This document shows, piece after piece, positions 34,001 through 41,624 of a stretch of DNA of 64,000 nucleotides. Numbering within the stretch: position 1 is the stretch's first letter; each line of letters begins with the position of its first letter. Source of the stretch: an uncultured Clostridium sp. (GTDB lineage: Bacteria > Bacillota > Clostridia > Lachnospirales > Lachnospiraceae); contig NZ_URHZ01000011.1 in NCBI RefSeq assembly GCF_900547735.1, positions 28,442 through 92,441 of the forward strand, in the 5' to 3' direction. The notes under the pieces are model-generated. The model saw only the letters and a program-made list of their open reading frames with translations, had not been told where the DNA came from and ran no database searches. The position numbers and the translations under genes are program-made.

Positions 34001-37000
34001 ATTAATGTTTCCTCTATTTTCGCCTTTGCTTCTGCTAATGATTTGAAATTTTCCAAATCCGTATTATAGTATCCGCCTAACATATTAACCAACTGTGTAT
34101 TTCCGTTTACAATACTGTTAATTGTATCATTTACGGCTGCTACCTTGTTTGATTCATTCTGTAATATCTTCTGATAAAATGTTTCATCCGCCTGCATCAT
34201 ATTAATATATGCAGACTTGGAAGAAGTTTCCTGTCTCTCTAATTCCTGGTTCAAACCATTACGTAATTCTTTTTCATTACTAAGATACGATAAAAGACTG
34301 GGATAGTTAGATATAATTTTATCAACCGAAGACGACGACAGATTATTAATACCATTTTCATCTAGATCCTTCAAGATAACTGAAATATCCGAGATTGAAG
34401 CTCTTGAATCCTGTAACTGTTTTTTCCAAGTGCTCAAAGAGTTTGTATTTTCATCAATGTTATATGCCATGTCATGGAAAATCTGTGATAGCATAGTAAA
34501 CGCAGACTCATCAATAAAGCCCCCCTTCAGCATTTCTCCAAGCTTGGAACTAATGTTATTTAGACTCAGCTTAGCAATGCGCTCAAGTTCTTCCCTTAAT
34601 CCAATAAATGCCCCAGTGGACATTTCCACTTTACTAGGATCAATTCCATATTCCTGTATCAGGTCAAGCGCACCTGATTTTGTCATCGTACCATCTGCCA
34701 AAGACTTTTGTGCTTCAATCAAAGACTTTATTTTACTCTGATATTCATCAATCTTCTTGTTCTGGTCTTCTGTCCAAGGCAATAAGGTCTTGCCATCGGA
34801 TACCTTTGGCACTTCCTGTATCGCTTGTGTTGCCAAGGAGCTAAAATCTTTTGATAGCAGATCATTGTAAACGCGTTTTAGTCCCTCGCCTGCACCGCTT
34901 GCATTTAATAATGCATCCTTCATGCTATTGAAGCCTTCAACTGTAGTTGGTATTCCATTATGATACTCATATTCCAGCTTTAGTTCTTCATATTTATTTT
35001 TAGTGTACGTCTTTACACTTTCAGAGACATCTGAAATAATCTTATCTATATTTTTATAAATATCTGATTCAAGAATGGCATCGTTATTTAACGCTTTAGA
35101 CTGTAACGTAAGACGCTCTCTTGCCTTAACCAGTTCAGAATAGTACTCAACAACGCTATCCATATTTTCAGGATGTTCTGGTGCCCACTTTATACCTTGA
35201 CTGGTTTCCTTTTCAAAACCACTCAGCATTGTGCGAACAATTCCGAGTGCCTGTACGTGCTTTTCCACACCAGTCATATTGACATTTAAAGGTACATCAA
35301 TTTTACTTCCACTCCATGTGCTCCATGTAGCATCATGCAAGGTATCTTCTGCGGCCTTTCGCCCTCTCACTGCTGCTGCGTACTGCTCTTCTATCTCTGC
35401 TCGCGTTGCCTCTTTTAAAGCTTCGGAATATTCTTCCGTACCAACTGTCAGGCCTTCCAACACCTCCGCTTTATTACCCAGCGCCAAAGTAATTTGCTCA
35501 ATCGCTGTCTTAAATTCTTGCTCTTGCGAAGACGTACGATCCGTAACTCCTGCTAAGTTTTCATACTGCATATACAATTCATTTAACTTATTCGCCTGCA
35601 TAGCGGCAGCATCAGCAGCTTCAATACTCGTCTGTCTGGCATCATCTATTGCTTGCTTAAACTCATGATATTTACCAGAAACAGCTCCTATTCCAACGCT
35701 TATAGCCATTAATGAAATTCCAATGGGGTTCGACAGAAAAACTGCTTTCATGGTGGCCCCAAGTCCAGTGAGTGCGGCTTTCAGGCTAAATGTACTCGTT
35801 GCCGCCTTAACATTTGCCACTGCCTGCCCTTCTGTTACCTGTGTAAGTCCCAAAGTAGCAAGTTTTTCTTTTTGTTTGGTTCTTACTACATCCTGACCTG
35901 AAAGTATATACATTCTATCGCTTTGAGATAATGCTTTATTGGAAAGAAGCAACTTGTTCTGACTATCACTTAGGCTTTTGCTTGCCTTCCCAATATTTAC
36001 CAATGCCGTTTTTCTTTTTCCTGCATCTATAGGCAGAGAATCGATTTGTTTTATCGCATCGCCCAAGGTGCTCATTTGCATTGCCGTAGATACACAAGCT
36101 GTACTTATCGCAACAATACTTTTAACTGCACCCGTAGCCGCTATCCCAACCAAAGAAGACTGCAATAAGTTAAACTTATTAACCAAGTCAAGAATAGAAG
36201 TTCCCACATTAGCAATACTTTTAGTCATATCCCCACTAAGTATACCTGTATATGTGTAAACAAGCGTTTCTTTAAATCTGGTTATGGCTGCTGATGCACC
36301 TTCCTGATACCTTTGGAATTCCCGCTCTACACTGCCAACAGAATTCAAAACATCTTTATATATTTCCTCTGCCTCGGACATGTTTTGTAGCATAGCCGCC
36401 ATCGGAACACCGCTTTGATTTCCGGCTATTTTTTCCAGCAAAAGTGACTGCGAATTGTCACTGAGGGAATTATAGACTTTGGAGATTTCCAATAAAATAT
36501 CGTAAGTAGATTTGAAAGTATTTTCGTCAAGCATAATGTCTACTTTACCATTGGTTAAGTTTAATATTGTTTCTTGCAGCATTGCAACTGACTCTTCTGC
36601 TTTTTCTCCATCCTCTGTGAGCCCTCGCAATCTCATGCTCACTGTTTTCAGCATATTCCCAGCTTCAGACGGAGACTGGAAAATCTGGTTTCCTGCTGCG
36701 ATCATTGCAATTGACTGGTTTAAATCATTGTTACCTTCTTGCAATGTTGTAGCACTATTTTTCAGTGCATCAGAGATTTCCTCCGCATCAATACCGCGCG
36801 TGTTTGAGATATTATTAATTTTATCTGCTATAGCCAAGGCCCGTTCACTATATTGTTCTTCTGTAAGCCCATCAATTTCTTTGAATGCCTGTAAAGTAGA
36901 AATAAGAGTGCTCATCGCCTTTTCAATGCTCATATCTCCGGTCTTTTCAAATTTAGTGGATACTTCTGCTAATTCCTCACTTAATCCTAAACTAAAACCA

Positions 37001-37857
37001 ATCTTTTTCCAGTCTGTAACAGAAGAAATTAATGATTTTGTTTCTACTGCCAGTTCCCTTGCTTTCTTAATCGATTTATCCAAATAAGCCGGGAAATCCT
37101 CTCGAGAGTTAATTTCATCCGCAACTTTATAAAGCCCGGTCATTGAATCGTCTAACGCATTAACCTCTGTATATGCTTTTCTTGCTTGACTATAGGCTAC
37201 TGCAACCATAGATGTAGCACTAATCAAGTCACCAGTACGTCCCACAGCTTTCTTAAAAGTATCAGTCAAAGTAAGCCCACTTAGGTTGGTAGCCTTCAAC
37301 TCATTTTTAAATGCCGCCATTCCTAAAGTGAGTTTTTTAATATCACCGCTTGTTGATGCATTATATGCATCGTTCAGAAGTTTCCCATACTTTTGCGTCG
37401 CTGCTGAGTTTGTAAATAACTTGCTATTTTGTTTTGCTAATAAAGATAAATCACTTACTAACTTGTCTTTCTTTATCAAAACCTTATACTCGATAGGTGT
37501 TTGACTGGCAATCTTTTGTGCACTAACTCCAGCCTGTTTAACAGACTCTTCTAATTGTCCTGTATTTGCCTTTAAACGTATATCCAAATCTTCGATTTTA
37601 GTTTGTAATGTTTTTATCTGCTTTTTTAGTTGAGCTTCGCTTGTCGATTGATTCAGCTTAGTCTTTACACTGACGTTAAGGTTTGTTAGCTCTCTTAACG
37701 ATTGTGTTAGTGCTCTTTTGGATAATGTCTTATTTATATTGGCTATTACCTTGACGAATAATTGACCATCAAAGGATTTCAAATCATTTTTTATCATTCT
37801 TTTTGACATGGTTTTGTCCAGAATCGCAATCAAGTTAATTCTAAAATTATTATTCAT
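31057..37857 (-). CDS. Giant phage tail tape-measure-like protein
   Basis: 2266 aa. About 200-600: TP901-type tape-measure core (MVAVAYSQARKAYTEVNALD, TLQEGNNDLNQSIAMIAAGN, SPSEAGNMLKTVSMRLRGL). About 700-735: a hydrophobic segment (AVFLSNPIGISLMAISVGIG) as in tape measures that contact the membrane. About 1500-1950: long coiled coils. The C-terminal EEIASILHEGEVVVNPEQID and NFNMGDINLNSVDNTQ are also typical. GGAGGAATTAA precedes the ATG. In phages this protein sets tail length and helps DNA entry. No capsid, terminase, tail-tube, baseplate or integrase gene is visible nearby, and the upstream genes are zinc-ribbon proteins. It is either a relic or an independent module. Confidence 0.85.
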   Translation of the reverse strand: MNNNFRINLIAILDKTMSKRMIKNDLKSFDGQLFVKVIANINKTLSKRALTQSLRELTNLNVSVKTKLNQSTSEAQLKKQIKTLQTKIEDLDIRLKANTGQLEESVKQAGVSAQKIASQTPIEYKVLIKKDKLVSDLSLLAKQNSKLFTNSAATQKYGKLLNDAYNASTSGDIKKLTLGMAAFKNELKATNLSGLTLTDTFKKAVGRTGDLISATSMVAVAYSQARKAYTEVNALDDSMTGLYKVADEINSREDFPAYLDKSIKKARELAVETKSLISSVTDWKKIGFSLGLSEELAEVSTKFEKTGDMSIEKAMSTLISTLQAFKEIDGLTEEQYSERALAIADKINNISNTRGIDAEEISDALKNSATTLQEGNNDLNQSIAMIAAGNQIFQSPSEAGNMLKTVSMRLRGLTEDGEKAEESVAMLQETILNLTNGKVDIMLDENTFKSTYDILLEISKVYNSLSDNSQSLLLEKIAGNQSGVPMAAMLQNMSEAEEIYKDVLNSVGSVEREFQRYQEGASAAITRFKETLVYTYTGILSGDMTKSIANVGTSILDLVNKFNLLQSSLVGIAATGAVKSIVAISTACVSTAMQMSTLGDAIKQIDSLPIDAGKRKTALVNIGKASKSLSDSQNKLLLSNKALSQSDRMYILSGQDVVRTKQKEKLATLGLTQVTEGQAVANVKAATSTFSLKAALTGLGATMKAVFLSNPIGISLMAISVGIGAVSGKYHEFKQAIDDARQTSIEAADAAAMQANKLNELYMQYENLAGVTDRTSSQEQEFKTAIEQITLALGNKAEVLEGLTVGTEEYSEALKEATRAEIEEQYAAAVRGRKAAEDTLHDATWSTWSGSKIDVPLNVNMTGVEKHVQALGIVRTMLSGFEKETSQGIKWAPEHPENMDSVVEYYSELVKARERLTLQSKALNNDAILESDIYKNIDKIISDVSESVKTYTKNKYEELKLEYEYHNGIPTTVEGFNSMKDALLNASGAGEGLKRVYNDLLSKDFSSLATQAIQEVPKVSDGKTLLPWTEDQNKKIDEYQSKIKSLIEAQKSLADGTMTKSGALDLIQEYGIDPSKVEMSTGAFIGLREELERIAKLSLNNISSKLGEMLKGGFIDESAFTMLSQIFHDMAYNIDENTNSLSTWKKQLQDSRASISDISVILKDLDENGINNLSSSSVDKIISNYPSLLSYLSNEKELRNGLNQELERQETSSKSAYINMMQADETFYQKILQNESNKVAAVNDTINSIVNGNTQLVNMLGGYYNTDLENFKSLAEAKAKIEETLIKNCAAAWAKYYQVQVVDGVATTNALDGGVHSGEEAAARSAAIASTSAYNQAIKSLDSLANISIGVADIGKIDSKGNGGNSQKAKEEQKKVLDWIPAALDHVEKERQKVVDIIEDENVAYEKQLSLTHELLANDEEVIRVNKEALDIYLSQWEAVRQKIIEAFGETEGNALISKIMMGNTSPEDWRNEFSYDPDDKTMSAKVKLLEDGKEAFATYTKQDEKCKNKIEEHTEDLKRQFEIRVDIIKESLEDLKSEMSQIESEISLKEITGRIITESDYRDMINLADDQIDLQYEQIDALEEYLDELDEGSAEWYNVKSQISSCKDAIRQCEENQAKWNEEILNLPVRRIERYLELLGFIKQDLSNFINEQSSLGKDTSQEQLQKLIELSSKQIEKLKEEHEELVKKLSNYDYGSDKFNEVQKSIQDCENEMSSLIQEQIQYNKQILDIPLNKINDLKEQLNSIKGALDSVTGDYDTAISAVINTIEKEIDSYNDMKEAAEESYEARIKPLQDELDLLNKTNEARQIQLDAEQSLYDLERAKNQKTTQVVENGEIVYREDIDAVRNANKAHEDALYNKAKYELEQQIESLEKERDDLLESYDGQIDKLNEIKDRWSEIADNIRDANEAAHASDILGAGWKDKVTTGNDKDIYDAMVKNYEAVEAQKEMYQKQIDAAEKVSSLMEQYIAAFQSGTMSYQDVLSKFDELILAAKDGFSSQEYLDALLNVSGNSDTASALENIQSQISGSYEDFKAYLQAAHSNSELISKYTSTWEEIKKTLEEQLATLKKMAEEEAKKVSDSKPSSGGKGGKGQSSSKGPNWNTPDGTAEGPAKEIEEREKAKNSHKDGLESSPVGRTVSSNTELIRTLGLRKLNPEEIASILHEGEVVVNPEQIDQVAENFNALEKLALSEEQKQHLLQYSSQIPVSLPEFTPFKQAYNPSATVKEFNFNMGDINLNSVDNTQKLVDTIAREFDSALCQKFSKY

Positions 37858-37892
37858 TTAATTCCTCCGTTTATTTGCGTTATATAACATAA

Positions 37893-37918
37893 AAACAGCC
37901 TGCATACACAAGCTGTTT
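37893..37918 (-). terminator. Terminator after the zinc-ribbon genes
   Basis: AAACAGC (37893-37899) pairs with GCTGTTT (37912-37918). On the minus strand it runs into TTTTT. It lies between the last zinc-ribbon gene and the tape-measure gene. Confidence 0.65.
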
Positions 37919-37946
37919 ATCTTTCTTGAATATTCAGTTTTTATTT

Positions 37947-38345
37947 TTAAAACTCACTTCCGCAATTATTGCAATGCCACTCTTTCCCAGCCTTAGGTAA
38001 TGCGAATATTCCAAATATAGCAGCCCTTGTTGCCTTCTTACTTATTGGAATCCTGTGAATCTTTGGTGAATGACAGATTGGACAGAGGGGCACATATTCA
38101 TTTTGGGAACACGGTTCTAAGGATTCTGGTCTACGGGTGATGATCTGTTCGGCTGGTTCGCCACAGTCTTCGCAGTTAATTGTTTCATTGTCTTTTAGCA
38201 CTACATAATCTTCACAAAATTCTTTGAATTTATCGTAATAACCTAGTTGATTACAGCCACAATTTTTGCAAGTAAGAAATACTCCACCAGGATCGTTTTC
38301 ATCCAACTCGCCCGGCTTATCGATCTGATAAAAATACATACTCAT
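37947..38345 (-). CDS. Zinc-ribbon protein, type B copy 1
   Basis: 132 aa. CxxC pairs: LTCKNCGC, INCEDCGEP, PLCPICHSP and a last WHCNNCGSEF. Between the last two pairs is KIHRIPISKKATRAAIFGIF ending in a Gly/Lys turn. This CPxCxS - hydrophobic Gly-rich - CNxCxxxF layout recurs in small proteins that sit beside tail genes in Firmicutes prophages. It is a near-identical tandem duplicate of the next gene upstream, with GGAGGAAAATAA before the ATG. Function unknown. Confidence 0.7.
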   Translation of the reverse strand: MSMYFYQIDKPGELDENDPGGVFLTCKNCGCNQLGYYDKFKEFCEDYVVLKDNETINCEDCGEPAEQIITRRPESLEPCSQNEYVPLCPICHSPKIHRIPISKKATRAAIFGIFALPKAGKEWHCNNCGSEF

Positions 38346-38357
38346 TTATTTTCCTCC

Positions 38358-38756
38358 TTAAAATTCCGATCCGCAATTATCGCAATGCCACTCTTTCCCA
38401 GCCTTAGGTAATGCAAAGATTCCAAATATAGCAGCCCTTGTTACCTTCTTACTTATCGGAATCCTGTGAATCTTTGGTGAATGACAGATTGGACAGACGG
38501 GCACATATTCATTTTGAGAACACGGTTCTAAGGATTCTGGTCTACGGGTGATAATCTGTTCGGCTGGTTCGCCACAGTCTTCGCAGTTAATTGTTTCATT
38601 GTCTTTTAGCACTATATAATCTTCACAAAATTCTTTGAATTTATCGTAATAACATAATTGATTACAGCCACAATTTTTGCAAGTAAGAAATACTCCACCC
38701 GTATCATTTTCATCTAATTCGCCAGGCTTGTATATATCATAAAAATACATACTCAT
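38358..38756 (-). CDS. Zinc-ribbon protein, type B copy 2
   Basis: 132 aa. It differs from copy 1 at only about ten positions (for example IYKPGELDENDTG for IDKPGELDENDPG, CNQLCYY for CNQLGYY, WHCDNCGSEF at the end). All CxxC pairs are kept. 12 nt separate the two genes, each with its own ribosome site, which indicates a recent tandem duplication. Function unknown. Confidence 0.7.
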   Translation of the reverse strand: MSMYFYDIYKPGELDENDTGGVFLTCKNCGCNQLCYYDKFKEFCEDYIVLKDNETINCEDCGEPAEQIITRRPESLEPCSQNEYVPVCPICHSPKIHRIPISKKVTRAAIFGIFALPKAGKEWHCDNCGSEF

Positions 38757-38779
38757 TTATTTTACCTCCTTATAATTTC

Positions 38780-38871
38780 TTAAAATTCGCTCCCACAATT
38801 ATTGCAATTCCATTCTTTTCCTTCCGCTAGAACATATACCCGCAACTCTTACATTTAAACAGTTTACTCAT
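38780..38871 (-). pseudogene. Broken micro zinc-ribbon gene
   Basis: The minus strand opens MSKLFKCKSCG, then hits a stop (YMF-stop). Removing a 2-nt TA/AT duplication at TATATG restores YVLAEGKEWNCNNCGSEF, which ends exactly like the type B proteins. The repaired product would be a 29-30-residue single zinc ribbon. There is no strong ribosome site. Confidence 0.6.
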
Positions 38872-38901
38872 ATATGGTAACGAGAAGACACCTAATTGTT
38901 C

Positions 38902-39393
38902 TTAAAACTCTCTCTTACATCGGTTACATACCCGTTTTATTTTTCCGCTGCCTAAAAAGCCTGTAAGTAGACTGTAACCTCGGTTCATAAGTGTGTATTC
39001 TGTGCTAAAGCAATAAGGACAGCTGATAGGTGGCTCTTCCTGGGCCGGGGGGAATGCATCTGGGATGTAGGTGCGCAGAATTCGCTTCACTTCGTCTAAT
39101 CCACCCGGATTACTTTCAGGCGGTGCTTTAAATTCCTTAATCAGGAAGACTTTATCCCCGTGTTTATCTAAATCTATCGGTTCATCATCCAATAGTGTTG
39201 TTTTCCCGTTATTACTTTTAAAACCATAATACCACCACGTAATCCAATCAGAATGCTCATCCGTTATATTCGGCTCACCATCTCCACTTAAATTAGCCCC
39301 ACATACCAAACAATTATTTTCACTACTTTTTGCTTTTAATTAATCTTCATCAAAAATTGTATTGCATGATGGACATACGATTCTTCTTCCCAT
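38902..39393 (-). pseudogene. Zinc-ribbon protein, type A copy with nonsense mutation
   Basis: The frame starts at 39393 as MGRKIVCPSCNTIFDED, identical in type to its neighbours apart from I for F/I changes. A TAA at 39340-39342 replaces the Leu codon TTA of the sister genes. The frame then continues LKAKSSENNCLVCGANLSGD to a normal end KRVCNRCKREF. A shorter product from an internal start at 39309 is possible but would lack the first CxxC. It is a single-base inactivation of a tandem paralogue. Confidence 0.8.
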
Positions 39394-39427
39394 TACGATT
39401 CCTCCCTGAATTCTTATTATTTACCTC

Positions 39428-39901
39428 TTAAAATTCCCGTTTGCACCGATTGCAAATTCTTTTAACTTTTCCGCTTCCTATAAAGCCGGTAAGTAGACCG
39501 TAACCTCGGTTCATAAGTGTATATTCTGTACTAGAGCAGTACGGGCACCTGACAGGTGGCTTTTCCTGAGCCGGTGGGAATGCATCGGGAATATAGGTGC
39601 GTAGAATTTCTTTCGCCTTATCCGATCCATTAACGTCCCTCGGCGGGGCTTTAAATTCTTTTACCACTTCAAATTGTTCCGGATGGTAAGGCTGTTTATC
39701 CCACAGAGACAAACCTCCAAACTCCGTATCTTTTAAATACCACCACGTAATCCAATCGGAATGCTCATCCGTAACATTCGGCTCACCATCTTCACTTAAA
39801 TTAGCCCCACATACTAAACAATTATTTTCACTACTTTTGGCTTTCAATAAATCTTCATCAAAAATTGTATTGCATGATGGACATACAATTTTTCTTCCCA
39901 T
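39428..39901 (-). CDS. Zinc-ribbon protein, type A copy
   Basis: 157 aa. N-terminal ribbon VCPSCNTIFDEDLL with NCLVCGANLS, a Trp-rich middle (DWITWWYLKDTEF), then the linker FKAPPRDVNGSDKAKEILRT. The C-terminal ribbon is RCPYCSSTEY and RICNRCKREF around the Gly-rich segment GYGLLTGFIGSGK. Member of a four-copy tandem family. The middle segment resembles the 40458 copy (LSLWDKQPYHPE), so segments have been shuffled between copies. Function unknown. Confidence 0.7.
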   Translation of the reverse strand: MGRKIVCPSCNTIFDEDLLKAKSSENNCLVCGANLSEDGEPNVTDEHSDWITWWYLKDTEFGGLSLWDKQPYHPEQFEVVKEFKAPPRDVNGSDKAKEILRTYIPDAFPPAQEKPPVRCPYCSSTEYTLMNRGYGLLTGFIGSGKVKRICNRCKREF

Positions 39902-39934
39902 TACGATTCCTCCCCAAATCCTACTATTTACCTC

Positions 39935-40423
39935 TTAAAATTCCCGTTTGCACCGATTACAAACTCTTTTAACTTTTCCGCTTCCTATAAATCCGGTAAG
40001 TAGACCGTAACCTCGGTTCATAAGTGTGTATTCTGTGCTAAAGCAATAAGGGCAGCTGATTGGTGGCTCTGCCTGGGCCGGGGCAAATGCATCAGGGATG
40101 TAAGTGCGGAGGATTTCTTTCGCTTTATCTGAGCCATTAGCATCTCTAGGCGGTGCTTTAAATTCCTTAATAAGGAAGAATTTATCCCCGTGTTTATCTA
40201 AATCTATCGGTTCATCTTTTAATATTGTTGTTTTCCCGTTATTACTTTTAAAACCATAATACCACCACGTAATCCAATCCGGATGCTCATCCGTAACATT
40301 CGGCTCACCGTCTCCACTCAAATTAGCCCCGCATACTAAACAATTATTTTCACTACTTTTTGCTTTTAATAAATCTTCATCAAAAATTGTATTGCATGAT
40401 GGACATACAATTTTTCTTCCCAT
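39935..40423 (-). CDS. Zinc-ribbon protein, type A copy
   Basis: 162 aa. Same two-ribbon layout. Its middle part (YYGFKSNNGKTTILKDEPID) matches the broken copy at 38902, while the N-terminus is nearly identical to the 39428 copy. CxxC pairs CPSC, CLVC, CPYC and CNRC are intact. CGATTCCTCCC-type leader sequence is repeated before each copy, giving every gene its own AGGAGG-like site. Function unknown. Confidence 0.7.
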   Translation of the reverse strand: MGRKIVCPSCNTIFDEDLLKAKSSENNCLVCGANLSGDGEPNVTDEHPDWITWWYYGFKSNNGKTTILKDEPIDLDKHGDKFFLIKEFKAPPRDANGSDKAKEILRTYIPDAFAPAQAEPPISCPYCFSTEYTLMNRGYGLLTGFIGSGKVKRVCNRCKREF

Positions 40424-40457
40424 TACGATTCCTCCCTGAATCCTTATTATTTACCTC

Positions 40458-40925
40458 TTAAAATTCCCGTTTACACCGATTACAAACTCTTTTAACTTTT
40501 CCGCTTCCCAAAAAGCCGGTAAGTAGACCATAGCCTCGGTTCATAAGTGTGTATTCTGTGCTAAAGCAATAAGGGCAGCTGATAGGTGGCTCTTCCTGGG
40601 CCGGGGCGAATGCATCGGGGATATAGGTGCGGAGAATTCTCTTTACCTCATCCAGATCGCCTGGATTAACCTCAGGCGGAGCTTTGAATTCCTTAACTAC
40701 TTCATAATTCTCCGGATGGTAAGGCTGTTTATCCCATAGAGACAAACTATTATATTTTTTACTTCTTAAATACCACCACGTAACCCATCCCGGATGCTCA
40801 TCCTCTCCACTCTGGACATCATCTCCGCTTAAATCAGCACCACATACCGGACATATAGTTGCGTCACCTAATATTTCCTCTTTAAAAATTGTTCCACATG
40901 ATTCACAAATTATTTTTCTTCCCAT
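40458..40925 (-). CDS. Zinc-ribbon protein, type A, most diverged copy
   Basis: 155 aa, first gene of the array. N-terminus MGRKIICESCGTIFKEEIL with ICPVCGADLSGDD, middle LRSKKYNSLSLWDKQPYHPE, C-terminus CPYCFSTEYTLMNRGYGLLT and KRVCNRCKREF. The N-terminal half differs from the others, while the C-terminal ribbon is almost invariant, so that domain carries the conserved function. Function unknown. Confidence 0.7.
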   Translation of the reverse strand: MGRKIICESCGTIFKEEILGDATICPVCGADLSGDDVQSGEDEHPGWVTWWYLRSKKYNSLSLWDKQPYHPENYEVVKEFKAPPEVNPGDLDEVKRILRTYIPDAFAPAQEEPPISCPYCFSTEYTLMNRGYGLLTGFLGSGKVKRVCNRCKREF

Positions 40926-41107
40926 TATATCGCCCCTCTTAATTTACTGTTTATGAGTGACAATTCAAACAATTATCCTCACTTCATCCGTCATACCTGA
41001 TTTTATCTCTGGTTTCTGCGAACCCACATTCTTATTCTATATCGTACCATATTTTACTATTTATATCTATGTTTTATACCCTGTTTACGATAATGCAGGT
41101 ACTCCAA
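40926..41107. other. Leader region of the zinc-ribbon array, no gene
   Basis: AT-rich and without ORFs; presumably holds the promoter for the minus-strand array. It is bounded on the right by an inverted-repeat element. Confidence 0.35.
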
Positions 41108-41264
41108 AGGTTACTGTTCACAGGTAGTATTCCGCGAGGTGTTTTTTGTGAGTGGAGCGCAGCGAAAGTCACAGAAAACCCGAGGGTTGCAGCGCGAAAC
41201 GGCGTTTTTTGCCGTTTCTGTGCATCGCGCAGCGTGTTACTGGGCACGGAGTGAACAGTAACCT
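41108..41264. mobile_element. 157-bp element with perfect 14-bp terminal inverted repeats (MITE-like)
   Basis: AGGTTACTGTTCAC at 41108-41121 and its exact complement GTGAACAGTAACCT at 41251-41264. The interior is GC-richer than the island and folds well (GAAACGGC ... GCCGTTTC near 41198-41220). The left half is related to sequences at 62564 and, inverted, 63764. No coding capacity. Confidence 0.7.
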
Positions 41265-41323
41265 GCAAAGCAGCAAAGCCGGTAATTATTTTTCATCGGA
41301 ATTTTTGGCGATATGCCTTTGAT

Positions 41324-41497
41324 TTAATTACAAAGATATTTTTCTAATTTTTCAAAAAGATAGTCATAAAGATCGAGCTTTCCATTTCGGAATTTTGATA
41401 ACACTGTTATACAGATTCCCGTCTCCTGCGCAATAAATAACTGTTTTTCTCTCTTCAGTCTCTCGTTATAGAGATTTCTTAATTCTTCCTGAGTCAT
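41324..41497 (-). CDS. Small HTH (Cro/XRE-like) protein
   Basis: 57 aa. ATG 41497 is 5 nt after AAAGGAGG. Sequence MTQEELRNLYNERLKREKQL leads into FIAQETGICITVLSKFRNGK, a helix-turn-helix of the Cro type, and a short basic-aromatic helix LDLYDYLFEKLEKYL. Too small for an effector domain, so probably a dimeric DNA-binding regulator or accessory factor. It lies 127 nt downstream of the polymerase-like gene on the same strand. Confidence 0.6.
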   Translation of the reverse strand: MTQEELRNLYNERLKREKQLFIAQETGICITVLSKFRNGKLDLYDYLFEKLEKYLCN

Positions 41498-41624
41498 CAT
41501 ATCCTCCTTTCCTTTTCATATGAATCTTTTTATTCCAAAAGCTCCCCCAACGCTCTCCCAACCATGCATAACCATGGCAATAAGTTCCCTTCACCTTCCC
41601 TCCATAGGCAGAGATTGAAAAGCC

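Noticed and set aside
38820..38832. CCTTCCGCTA identical to the 3' end of tRNA-Met, as a possible att direct repeat
   Set aside because: Only ten bases, it lies inside the broken zinc-ribbon gene where it encodes part of VLAEGKE, and a chance match of this size is likely in 64 kb.
37947..40925. Tandem zinc-ribbon copies considered as a CRISPR-like array
   Set aside because: Repeats are whole genes of about 400-490 bp with coding constraint, not short direct repeats with spacers. No CRISPR array or cas gene is present in the window.
41069..41268. Open frames across the inverted-repeat element on both strands
   Set aside because: They follow the symmetry of the repeat and have no ribosome sites. 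A similar frame over the related repeat at 62506-62715 is degenerate in the same way.
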